This document shows positions 7,532 through 14,731 of a DNA stretch of 17,944 nt, piece after piece (the stretch's first letter is position 1; each line of letters opens with the position of its first letter). Made by a program: the position numbers and the translations under genes. The stretch lies in assembly GCA_026415015.1 (NCBI GenBank), contig JAOAHW010000165.1, forward strand, positions 1-17,944, in the 5' to 3' direction. The notes beneath the pieces are model-generated. The model was not told the DNA's origin. It saw only the letters and a program-made list of their open reading frames with translations, and searched no databases. This DNA comes from Syntrophorhabdaceae bacterium (lineage in GTDB: Bacteria; Desulfobacterota; Syntrophorhabdia; Syntrophorhabdales; Syntrophorhabdaceae).

Positions 7532-7738
7532 CTATTTCTTGTCTTTTATGTATTTTTTGGGTTCTTCATCAAATTTCTTCTTGCATGCCTTACAGCAGAA
7601 GAAATAATCCCTTCCCTCATAACTACTCTGGGCCCTGGGTGCAGCCCTTACAGCACCATATAGTTTTGCCACCTGTGAGCCTATCTCTATCTCTGTATGA
7701 CACACAGGACACTGGACTGTCTGTTTTTCATCTGCCAT
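7532..7738 (-). CDS. Small YHS/TRASH-type metal-binding protein
   Basis: A 68-residue soluble protein with CPVC (Cys10, Cys13) near the N-terminus and YFFCCKACKKKFDEEPKKYI (Cys48, Cys49, Cys52) near the C-terminus. The second half matches the YHS/TRASH small metal-binding fold, in which cysteines bind iron, copper or zinc. The first CxxC is a rubredoxin-knuckle-like partner. The ATG at 7736-7738 lies inside the end of dsrN (11-base overlap) with AAGGGGGTT upstream, so it is translated as part of the dsr operon. Position between dsrN (siroheme amidation) and dsrC suggests a role in metal handling or in sensing for sulfite reductase; that is inference. I do not recognise a named gene. Confidence 0.75.
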   Translation of the reverse strand: MADEKQTVQCPVCHTEIEIGSQVAKLYGAVRAAPRAQSSYEGRDYFFCCKACKKKFDEEPKKYIKDKK

Positions 7739-9155
7739 GATAATAAACCCCCTTGTGATCTAAATTCTCTGTTTTGAAATAACCGTGTTTGTACTTTATT
7801 GCCATCTGGATAAATCTCTCTGCCCATCCAGGAACACAGGATGCATGGATATGCATATAAGAGGCAAACATATTTTTGTATAGAATCCCATCAAGGTATC
7901 CATCTATTCCATGACCCCTTTTTACCTTTAAAATACAATAAAGGTGTCCATTATCAGATAATCTTGAATAATGAAATTCATGTCCCCTGATTTTTGTCCC
8001 TTTTTTAAAGAAAGGGTTTTCTCCGATTACCTCTACCTCCATATAGCCATGACCCTGTGGTCTTGTTTTAATCTCCACAGATGATGGGATGACACCGCTC
8101 ATTTCAAAAAAACCTTTATTGGTTTTTATGCCTTTACTGAGATACATAAGACCTGCACACTCACTGTATACAGGCATCCAGTTCTCAATGGCTCCTCTCA
8201 CCTGCTTTAGAAGGGAGTAATTTTTTGCAATCTCTGACCCATAAAGTTCAGGAAAACCACCGCCTATGTAAAGTCCGTCTATATCCTGTATCAGCCTGTC
8301 TTTCATTGAATCAATAAACACAAGGCCTGCACCCCTTGTCTCAAGGGCCTCGAGGTTTTCAGGATAATAGAAACTGAATGCCTTATCATAAAAGATACCT
8401 ATTTTTACCTTCTGTCTTATCTTTGTTTTTTTGTACGTGCCTGTAGAATCCTTATAAGGTTTTTTATCTATTGAGTTTTTTGCAATAGATATTATCCTAT
8501 CCATGTCAATATGGCGTTCCACAAAATCAGCAATATGGGAGATGATATTCTCACCATATTCATCCTCTTTAAAATGTATGAGCCCGAGGTGCCTCTCCTC
8601 TATGCCAAGAGAGGATGACCTTGGTAAAATGCCAAGGACAGGTATATGGCAGTACTTTTTTATATTGTCTATGAGCTTTTTTTCATGTCTTTGACCTGAT
8701 ACATTGTTTAAGATTACCCCTTTTATATGGTTATCAGGCTCGAATTCTAAAAAACCTTTTACAATCGCTGCCACACTCCTTGTCATCCTGCTACAGTTTA
8801 TAACAAGGATAACAGGGGCATTGATGAGTCTTGCAAGGTTTGCAGGGCTATCTCTGCCATCAGGATTGACACAGTCGTAAAAACCCATATTTGCCTCGAT
8901 TACAGCTATATCTGTATCCACTGTGGAGTCATAAAAATTCTTCATGACAGTGTCTTTTTTCATCATAAAGAGGTCAAGGTTTCTACAACTCCTTCCAGAT
9001 GCAGCAGTAAGCCATGAGGGGTCTATATAGTCAGGACCTTTTTTAAAAGGCTGCACCACAAGACCCCTTTTTTTCAAAGAGGCACATATCCCCACTGTTA
9101 TAGTAGTCTTCCCGCATCTGCCTGATGGTGCTCCTATCATCAATCGGGCAGTCAT
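7728..9155 (-). CDS. dsrN: DsrN, CbiA/CobB-type siroheme amidase (a,c-diamide synthase family)
   Basis: A 475-residue glutamine-dependent amidotransferase of the cobyrinate a,c-diamide synthase family. The N-terminal ATPase domain has GAPSGRCGKTT (residues 8-18) and KKGPDYIDPSW (38-48). The C-terminal class I glutaminase domain starts near residue 250 with GGGFPELY (298-305), the nucleophile Cys333 in YSECAGLMYL and GHEFHYS (391-397). In dsr loci this gene is DsrN, thought to amidate an acetate side chain of siroheme (siro-amide) for DsrAB. Vitamin B12 synthesis as a second role cannot be excluded, but no other cobalamin genes are nearby. It starts 34 bases after the dsrD-like stop; its ribosome binding site is weak (GGGG about 12 bases upstream). 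Confidence 0.9.
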   Translation of the reverse strand: MTARLMIGAPSGRCGKTTITVGICASLKKRGLVVQPFKKGPDYIDPSWLTAASGRSCRNLDLFMMKKDTVMKNFYDSTVDTDIAVIEANMGFYDCVNPDGRDSPANLARLINAPVILVINCSRMTRSVAAIVKGFLEFEPDNHIKGVILNNVSGQRHEKKLIDNIKKYCHIPVLGILPRSSSLGIEERHLGLIHFKEDEYGENIISHIADFVERHIDMDRIISIAKNSIDKKPYKDSTGTYKKTKIRQKVKIGIFYDKAFSFYYPENLEALETRGAGLVFIDSMKDRLIQDIDGLYIGGGFPELYGSEIAKNYSLLKQVRGAIENWMPVYSECAGLMYLSKGIKTNKGFFEMSGVIPSSVEIKTRPQGHGYMEVEVIGENPFFKKGTKIRGHEFHYSRLSDNGHLYCILKVKRGHGIDGYLDGILYKNMFASYMHIHASCVPGWAERFIQMAIKYKHGYFKTENLDHKGVYYHGR

Positions 9156-9189
9156 ATCATTTAAAACCCCGTAGAAGTTTTCAAAGGTA

Positions 9190-9426
9190 TTAATTTTCTT
9201 TCAATTTTATAAAGGATGCACCGAGGTATAGATACTCTATCTTTCCCTCCTTGCTCAGTTCTGCAATGGCTTTATCTACAAGGTGTTTATCCGCATCTAT
9301 GGCTCGGGCAACCTCTCTGTTTTTTGCCTTTGAAACTGTCTTTAGATAGTCTACAATCTTTTGTTTTAATTCACTCGTTATCTCATCTGGCAATTCTGCA
9401 CCCCCTTCAAAGTTGTCTGTTACCAC
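9190..9426 (-). CDS. dsrD: DsrD-like winged-helix protein
   Basis: A 78-residue protein located directly after dsrB, the usual place and size of dsrD. The core LKQKIVDYLKTVSKAKNREVARAI...DKAIAELSKEGKIEYLYLG has the helix-turn-helix-wing pattern of DsrD, and the N-terminal helix resembles the KQKVVDFL start of Desulfovibrio DsrD as I remember it. DsrD has been reported as an allosteric activator of DsrAB rather than a DNA-binding protein. This one seems divergent: it has about 15 extra N-terminal acidic residues and lacks part of the segment between the first helix and the recognition helix. The start is a GTG at 9424-9426 overlapping the dsrB stop by seven bases; no other good start exists. 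Confidence 0.78.
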   Translation of the reverse strand: MVTDNFEGGAELPDEITSELKQKIVDYLKTVSKAKNREVARAIDADKHLVDKAIAELSKEGKIEYLYLGASFIKLKEN

Positions 9427-10484
9427 TTAAATTGTGTTGTTGTCCTGTAGGTCTCAACAGCATGGGTGAAATCATCTATGTGCTGTTCTGTAAAAGGAAT
9501 ACCTGTTAATTTAAAGAATTTCTCCCAGCCAATCCTTTCAATCCACTCACCGAGCCTCTCGTATCTTTTTGCATTCGATGCATATACATCCACTATCTTT
9601 TTTATAACATCCACTACCTCTGGCCAACGGGGTGGATTATTGGGGAGAAAAGGCACGACCATCCTTGAAAACATAGGTGGTTTCCTTGCGTTTGATACCT
9701 TGCCCCCGGCATATATGGCAACACCATCACCTTCAGGGTCTGCCAGAGGCATGGCAGGACACACAGTGAAACAGTTTGCGCAGTACATACAGAGGTCCTC
9801 ACGGACTACCACACTCTTTATGTTCGGGTCAGGATGACGTCTTATAGCGCCAGTAGGACATGACTGTATGGTTGTTGGTATCTCACACTGGGCAAGGACC
9901 TTCTCATGGTCAATCTTGGGTGGTTTTCTATGGACACCCACGATAGCTAGGTCAGAACAGTGCACAGCACCACACATATTTATACAGCATGCAACAGCTA
10001 TCCTTACATAGGCAGGGAGTTTCATGCTTGTAAAGTATTCGTACATCTCATCCATTATGGCCTTCACAATACCTGATGCATCTGTGGCTGCACTGTGACA
10101 GTGTATCCACCCCTGGGTATGGACTATGTTGGATACGCTGTTGCCTGTACCGCCTACAGGCAGGCCTATTTTTTTCAGGTCCTCTATCAGACCATCTACA
10201 TTTGCCTTTTTATCTGTCATGAACTCTATGTTATAACGGCTTGTGAATCTTAAGTGACCATCACAGTATCTGTCGGCAATATCACATATATCCCTTATAG
10301 AATCTACGCTTAGAAGCCTTGGGGAACCTGCCCTCACTGTATATACCTCATCACCTGTCTCAGATACATGCTTAAGAACCCCTGGTCTTATGGTCTCGTG
10401 GTATCTCCATTTCCCATAATTTTTCTTTATAAAATCAGGGAGCATCTCCCTATAATCCGGTGGCCCTATATCTGTCCTTCCCAT
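9420..10484 (-). CDS. dsrB: DsrB, dissimilatory sulfite reductase beta subunit
   Basis: A 354-residue subunit of cytoplasmic sulfite reductase (alpha2beta2), which reduces sulfite with siroheme coupled to [4Fe-4S]. The siroheme-cluster cysteines are visible as Cys129 (GWIHCHSAATDASG) and CCINMC (Cys166, Cys167, Cys171). A ferredoxin-like insert is seen around QSCPTGAI (Cys209) and CMYCANCFTVC (232-242). Substrate-side basic residues lie in HLRFTSRYNIEF (77-88). The ATG is at 10482-10484 with AAGGAGGG seven to eight bases upstream, 42 bases after dsrA. Length is slightly below that of typical DsrB (about 380), without any missing motif. Confidence 0.98.
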   Translation of the reverse strand: MGRTDIGPPDYREMLPDFIKKNYGKWRYHETIRPGVLKHVSETGDEVYTVRAGSPRLLSVDSIRDICDIADRYCDGHLRFTSRYNIEFMTDKKANVDGLIEDLKKIGLPVGGTGNSVSNIVHTQGWIHCHSAATDASGIVKAIMDEMYEYFTSMKLPAYVRIAVACCINMCGAVHCSDLAIVGVHRKPPKIDHEKVLAQCEIPTTIQSCPTGAIRRHPDPNIKSVVVREDLCMYCANCFTVCPAMPLADPEGDGVAIYAGGKVSNARKPPMFSRMVVPFLPNNPPRWPEVVDVIKKIVDVYASNAKRYERLGEWIERIGWEKFFKLTGIPFTEQHIDDFTHAVETYRTTTQFKW

Positions 10485-10526
10485 AGATTGCCCTCCTTAG
10501 ATTTTTCTATCTTCAAAATCATTTTT

Positions 10527-11690
10527 TTAAAAATAAACATACGGATTTGCCCTGGGTTTATATACCATCTGTGGTACAGGGGGAATCCCTAAATCTTTTA
10601 AGAAGTTCTTGAGGCCTATCCTCTCGATTAGCTCTGCAAGTCTCTCTCTGGTTCTGCCGTTTTCATCCCACCAGTCCCATATCTTCCTCAGGAGGTCTTT
10701 TACCTCTTCATATGGCGGTTCTACCTTTACAAAGGGGACGAGCACCCATGATAGATATGCACCTTTTATAATGGGCGCCTTGCCTCCTACAAGGATTGTG
10801 GCACCAGAGTCTACCCCTGGTCTTATTGCCTTTGGCATCTTATTGATACAATGCATACACCTAACACAGTCATCGGCTTTCAATCTAAGTTCTTTTGAAC
10901 CCTCGTCCCATTCAAGGGCCTCAGTTGGGCATTTGCCCACCACAAGGGTCTTTATGTCAAACCCATGATCCACATAATTTCTTACAGCTACCTGGTCGAT
11001 CCTCAGGTTATCACGCCATGTCCCAATGATAGTAAAATCTGCCCTGGCAATAGCGGCAACACAGTCATTAGGGCAACCAGAGGCCTTTATCTTGAATTTA
11101 TAGGGCCAGCGTGGTCTGTGGATCTCATCCTGAAACTCCAAGGTTAAATCATATATGAGATTCAAGGTGTCAAAATTTGCCCATTCACAACGGGCAGGCC
11201 CAACACACCCTGCTATGGTCCTTAGTGCTGAACCAGAGCCACCAAGGTCAAAACCTTTTTCTGTGAGGGCATCAAAACAGGGCTGGAGGTTTTCTGTGGT
11301 CGTGCCAAGGAGTATTATATCCCCTGTGGAGCCGTGGAAATTTGTCATACCGCTACCATACTGCTCCCATATGTCGCATAGTTCTCTTAAAGATTTTGTG
11401 TTGTAGAACCACCCTGCTGGGTGATTGATACGCATAGTGTGGAAAGCAGCAGCATCAGGAAACTTCTCTGGCTGGTCACAGTATCTGCCTATGACACCGC
11501 TTCCATAGCCTGTAACGCCTACAATCCCTCCATGTTTCCAGTGGGTTACCTTGTCCTTGTAGGATAGCTCTTGAATCCCAAGCAGGTCCTTGGCTGCCTT
11601 TTTCTTTTTTGCTGCCCGCTTTATCTCCTTGACATAGCTCGGCCACGGCCCTTTTTCAAGTTCATCCAATAATGGTGTCTCCTCACTCAT
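10527..11690 (-). CDS. dsrA: DsrA, dissimilatory sulfite reductase alpha subunit (compact form)
   Basis: A 387-residue alpha subunit of sulfite reductase. Hallmarks: THWKHGGIVGVTGYGSGVIG (49-68), HGSTGDI (119-125), cluster cysteines CVGPARC (162, 168) and CPNDC (206, 210), and a ferredoxin insert with Cys254 (GKCPTEAL) and CVRCMHC (275, 278, 281). All cofactor cysteines are kept. The protein is shorter than well-known DsrA (about 420-437): compared with the Desulfovibrio sequence from memory it lacks a stretch near residue 32, a loop near residue 243 and the C-terminal tail after NPYVYF. The ends are clean, so it is a compact natural form, not a fragment. The ATG has AAGGGGGT upstream, and a good promoter lies about 45 bases further up. 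Confidence 0.98.
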   Translation of the reverse strand: MSEETPLLDELEKGPWPSYVKEIKRAAKKKKAAKDLLGIQELSYKDKVTHWKHGGIVGVTGYGSGVIGRYCDQPEKFPDAAAFHTMRINHPAGWFYNTKSLRELCDIWEQYGSGMTNFHGSTGDIILLGTTTENLQPCFDALTEKGFDLGGSGSALRTIAGCVGPARCEWANFDTLNLIYDLTLEFQDEIHRPRWPYKFKIKASGCPNDCVAAIARADFTIIGTWRDNLRIDQVAVRNYVDHGFDIKTLVVGKCPTEALEWDEGSKELRLKADDCVRCMHCINKMPKAIRPGVDSGATILVGGKAPIIKGAYLSWVLVPFVKVEPPYEEVKDLLRKIWDWWDENGRTRERLAELIERIGLKNFLKDLGIPPVPQMVYKPRANPYVYF

Positions 11691-11732
11691 TGCTTCACCC
11701 CCTTAAGATTTAACTAAAAAAACCTAAAAGAG

Positions 11733-11760
11733 ATAGTAGCATATTGTCCAAACTTGTCAA
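11733..11760 (-). promoter_or_regulatory. Sigma70-type promoter of dsrA
   Basis: Minus-strand -35 TTGACA (11755-11760) is a perfect consensus; -10 TACTAT (11733-11738) matches 4 of 6, with a 16-base spacer. Transcription would start near 11726, giving a leader of about 36 nt that contains the AAGGGGGT site before dsrA. This is the strongest promoter candidate in the window and would drive the whole dsr cluster. Confidence 0.75.
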
Positions 11761-11845
11761 TTATTTTTGCAGAAATGTTTTTTAGAAGATTTTGATTTAC
11801 CCTTGCTGACATCCTCTTGGTCTGTACAATATAAGATGGTTAATC

Positions 11846-11880
11846 AATAGTCTATAGTCTACAGTCTTTAGTCTATAGTC
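11846..11880. repeat. Five tandem 7-bp repeats upstream of dsrA
   Basis: On the minus strand, consecutive units are GACTATA, GACTAAA, GACTGTA, GACTATA and GACTATT, with GACT invariant in all five. They end about 85 bases upstream of the -35 of the dsrA promoter and begin 41 bases past the glmM stop. They may be a simple minisatellite or phased binding sites; no function can be assigned from sequence. Confidence 0.8.
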
Positions 11881-11920
11881 TTTTGGAAATGCATCCCTCC
11901 CAACATAAGGGGATTATTTT

Positions 11921-13270
11921 CTAACCTATCTCATTCTGGATAACATCGGCAATCTGTTTGCAGTATCTCTCTGTTATCTCATCGCTTGGACCTTCTACCA
12001 TGACACGGCACATATTCTGGGTACCTGAATATCGAACAAGGACCCTGCCATTGCCTTTTAGTTCAGCCTCTATCTGCCTTATGGCATCTACAACACCTGG
12101 AATGGTTGATAGGTCAGGTTTGGCCTTAACAGGGACGTTTATAATCTTCTGTGGATATATCTCCATGAGTTTTGCCAGCTCAGATAGGGGTTTTCCTGTC
12201 CTTAACATGACTGCTATGAGCTGCATGGCTGTTATTATGCCATCCCCTGTTGTGTGGTGGTCTAAAAAGATCATATGGCCTGACTGCTCCCCCCCTATGA
12301 CTGCACCAAGTCTCTGCATATCCTCAAGTACATGCCTGTCACCCACCTTTGAGGCATGGCATCTTAAACCATATCTTTTACATGCTATGGAAAGCCCGAG
12401 GTTGCTCATTATAGTGCTCACAACAAGGTCATTTTTCAATCTACCCTCTTCCTTTAGTGCCTTAGCACATATAATCAATATCTGATCACCTGTTAGCTCA
12501 TCCCCTTTTTCATCCACTGCTATAAGCCTGTCTCCATCCCCGTCAAAGGCAAGGCCTATGCTTGCCCCTGATTCAACAACCTTCTTTCTTAAGTCATATG
12601 TGTGCTGGGAGCCGCAGTTTTCGTTTATATTGAGGCCATTTGGATTGTTGTGGATAACCTCTATCTCTGCACCAAGTTCAAAAAAGGCAATAGGCGCCAC
12701 CTTGTATGTTGCCCCATTCGCAGTATCTATAACAATCTTCAGGTCCTCCATGGTGAGGTCCCTGGGGAATGTGTTTTTAAGAAAAACAATATACCTTCCA
12801 AGGACATCATCAAGCCGATAAGCCCTTCCCATATCTTGGGCAGGCGGGAGTTTATCAGAGAGGTTACCGTTTAATATGAGCTCCTCTATGGTCTCCTCCT
12901 GTTCATCAGATAGTTTGAAGCCATTACCAGAGAATATCTTTATCCCATTATCCTGATAAGGGTTATGAGAGGCAGATATAACAATGCCGGCATCAGAACG
13001 CATACTGTGGGTTATAAAGGCAATCCCTGGTGTGGGAAGGACGCCAACAAGGTATGATATGCCGCCCATAGATGTTATCCCTGCCTCAAGGGAGCTCTCA
13101 AGCATATAACCTGATATCCTCGTGTCTTTACCTATTATTATCCTTGGCTTAGCACGGCTCTTTTTCAGTATATACGTAATTGCCTGACCCACTAAAAAGG
13201 CAATCTGAGAGTTCATGGGATAGCGATTTGCCTCACCCCTTATCCCATCTGTGCCGAATAATCTACCCAT
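11921..13270 (-). CDS. glmM: GlmM, phosphoglucosamine mutase
   Basis: A complete 449-residue alpha-D-phosphohexomutase that converts glucosamine-6-phosphate to glucosamine-1-phosphate for UDP-GlcNAc, hence peptidoglycan and lipopolysaccharide. Seen: GRLFGTDGIRG at the N-terminus, the catalytic phosphoserine loop ISASHNP (Ser101), the metal-binding DGDGDR (Asp243/245/247), the sugar-specificity loop GGEQSGH (326-332) and the phosphate-binding RYSGTQN near the C-terminus. GEQSGH and RYSGTQ favour GlmM over ManB/Pgm. The ATG is preceded by GGAGAGGG. It lies 31 bases after the beta-helix gene, so the two are likely cotranscribed. The 230 bases after its stop contain the dsrA promoter. Confidence 0.95.
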   Translation of the reverse strand: MGRLFGTDGIRGEANRYPMNSQIAFLVGQAITYILKKSRAKPRIIIGKDTRISGYMLESSLEAGITSMGGISYLVGVLPTPGIAFITHSMRSDAGIVISASHNPYQDNGIKIFSGNGFKLSDEQEETIEELILNGNLSDKLPPAQDMGRAYRLDDVLGRYIVFLKNTFPRDLTMEDLKIVIDTANGATYKVAPIAFFELGAEIEVIHNNPNGLNINENCGSQHTYDLRKKVVESGASIGLAFDGDGDRLIAVDEKGDELTGDQILIICAKALKEEGRLKNDLVVSTIMSNLGLSIACKRYGLRCHASKVGDRHVLEDMQRLGAVIGGEQSGHMIFLDHHTTGDGIITAMQLIAVMLRTGKPLSELAKLMEIYPQKIINVPVKAKPDLSTIPGVVDAIRQIEAELKGNGRVLVRYSGTQNMCRVMVEGPSDEITERYCKQIADVIQNEIG

Positions 13271-13301
13271 AATACCCTCTCCTGATTTTTTTAATTTATG
13301 T

Positions 13302-14510
13302 CTAAAAGATTTTTAGATTCGGTAAAACATTTGCTGATCTCTTGCAGGTCCTTTCTGCAATAGTATCGAGCCACCTTGTCCCCACGAGGGATACTGTCTC
13401 TGGGAGGCCCTTTATAAATTCTATATAAGGCTTATCAGACTCTATTCTTTGAGTTTCTATGGCCTCAAGGAATGTGTCTCTTTCCATGATACCTTCTGTG
13501 GTTTCCCTATAATTTGTAAAGACCCTTTCTAATTTATCAAAATTATCATAAAACTCAGGTCTTGTCTTTTTTGTCTTCTCAGCAAGTTCTTTTAATCTCT
13601 TTATCCTCTCCTTCTTCGCCAGGGTCAATTTATCCAAGAGGCCTTCATATAATAGATTGCCAAATTCTATGTTTTTAAAGAATCCCTGTCTCACATGGAC
13701 ATACCACTCCTCAAGGGCCAAAAGGTTTGCAATATAGAAGATATTGTTCTTCAGTATCCTTTTGAAAGAAGGGTATGCACCAGGACGGATATCCACAACC
13801 GCATTGGGCATTGACTTACTTATTATCATCTTGTTTTCCTCTGTGCAGTCTTTCCTGATAATAGAGCCGGCAGCTATCACATTGCCAAACCCAATCCTTA
13901 CAGGCCCTACTATGCCTCCCTGACCACCGAGGAATATGCGGGGTTTGTTGAGCATAACACCCCTCGGGACATCACCAATAAGAGAGGCAGTTGCCTTGTC
14001 TCCATCAGGGGTGAAGTTGAAGTGGATGTAAGAACTGCCTACCTCACTGTGGTCCTTCCTGCTTGTCCCTCCTGCCATAAAACAGTCGCAGAAATTGATT
14101 AGGCTTCCAAGGATGACAAAGGGAAATAAAATGGTCTGTTTTAGACCAACACAGTGGGCACCCCCTGCCTCTTCTTCCAGGATGCAGCCTTCACGGACAT
14201 GGGCACCAAGGCCCATGTTAGACCTTTCAAGAAAGATAGACCTGTTAAAATATCCTCCCTTTAGTTCTACATAAGCCCCTAACTGACAATTATCTATTGT
14301 TACAGGTGCTTCATATCCAATCTTTACACCTGATGAGATCACTGTTTTTTCTCCGTATATCCTACACCCAGGATAGATCTTTACCCCATTGCCTGCTATA
14401 TTATCTATATCTACCTCATCGCCTATATCAATGGACATGGGGTTTGGTATATCAACGCCCTTTTCTATAAGTTTTGCTATCTTTTCAAGACTTTTTGGCT
14501 TAATATCCAC
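13302..14510 (-). CDS. Left-handed beta-helix (hexapeptide-repeat) protein, GlmU C-domain-like
   Basis: A 402-residue protein. Residues about 25-250 show imperfect hexapeptide repeats (for example VKIYPGCRIYGEKTVISSGV and GGIVGPVRIGFGNVIAAGSI) typical of the left-handed beta-helix of GlmU and sugar acyl-/nucleotidyltransferases. Unlike GlmU there is no N-terminal pyrophosphorylase domain. Instead a long helical C-terminal domain follows (about 255-400, rich in K/E/R). His151 in RKDHSEVGSSYIHFNF could be a catalytic histidine, but that is speculation. It is next to glmM, so a role in amino-sugar nucleotide or envelope metabolism is likely. The start is GTG at 14508-14510 with AAGGAGGGG five bases before it. 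Databases often label such proteins as UDP-GlcNAc pyrophosphorylase-like; I cannot confirm enzymatic activity. Confidence 0.75.
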   Translation of the reverse strand: MDIKPKSLEKIAKLIEKGVDIPNPMSIDIGDEVDIDNIAGNGVKIYPGCRIYGEKTVISSGVKIGYEAPVTIDNCQLGAYVELKGGYFNRSIFLERSNMGLGAHVREGCILEEEAGGAHCVGLKQTILFPFVILGSLINFCDCFMAGGTSRKDHSEVGSSYIHFNFTPDGDKATASLIGDVPRGVMLNKPRIFLGGQGGIVGPVRIGFGNVIAAGSIIRKDCTEENKMIISKSMPNAVVDIRPGAYPSFKRILKNNIFYIANLLALEEWYVHVRQGFFKNIEFGNLLYEGLLDKLTLAKKERIKRLKELAEKTKKTRPEFYDNFDKLERVFTNYRETTEGIMERDTFLEAIETQRIESDKPYIEFIKGLPETVSLVGTRWLDTIAERTCKRSANVLPNLKIF

Positions 14511-14580
14511 CGCCCCTCCTTAAAAGCTCTGAATATGGGAGAACATGTAAGTAAAGGATTGCCGCAAAATTTCTATAAAA

Positions 14581-14609
14581 AACCTATCACTTTCACAGGG
14601 TTAAGTCAA
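14581..14609 (-). promoter_or_regulatory. Promoter candidate for the beta-helix gene and glmM
   Basis: Minus-strand -35 TTGACT (14604-14609) and extended -10 TGA-TAGGTT (hexamer 14581-14586) with a 17-base spacer. Transcription would start near 14575, giving a leader of about 65 nt with the strong AAGGAGGGG site at its end. Confidence 0.55.
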
Positions 14610-14618
14610 TGGTATAAT
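14610..14618 (+). promoter_or_regulatory. Extended -10 promoter candidate for glgP
   Basis: TGG followed by the perfect hexamer TATAAT (14613-14618) forms an extended -10 element; the -35 region is poor (TTTCAC at 14591-14596, spacer 16). It abuts the minus-strand -35 at 14604-14609, so the two divergent promoters would overlap. The leader to the glgP ATG would be about 107 nt. A second candidate is TTGCTT (14642-14647) with TAATAT (14666-14671), spacer 18. Confidence 0.45.
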
Positions 14619-14672
14619 GGGAGGGCCTTAAATTATAAATTTTGCTTGCATTTTACAATCCATATTAATATC

Positions 14673-14702
14673 ATGAGACTATAAGGTTATGAGACAATTA
14701 GG
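14673..14702. repeat. 16-bp-spaced direct repeat upstream of glgP
   Basis: ATGAGACTATAAGG (14673-14686) and ATGAGACAATTAGG (14689-14702) match at 12 of 14 positions with a 16-base period. They lie between the glgP promoter candidates and its start codon, so they could be operator half-sites in the leader. Chance duplication is possible. Confidence 0.5.
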
Positions 14703-14731
14703 CGATAATATATTGTGAGGGTTAAAAATAT

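Noticed and set aside
10527..11690. DsrA truncated by frameshift
   Set aside because: All motifs are in a single frame, the start has a good ribosome binding site, and the sequence after the stop is AT-rich and not DsrA-like.
11831..11850. FNR/CRP-type palindrome upstream of dsrA
   Set aside because: TTGAT is present, but the matching right half at the correct spacing is not.
14585..14600. CRP/HcpR-like site in the divergent region
   Set aside because: The GTGA motifs are direct (GTGAAAGTGA) rather than inverted, so the palindrome needed is missing.
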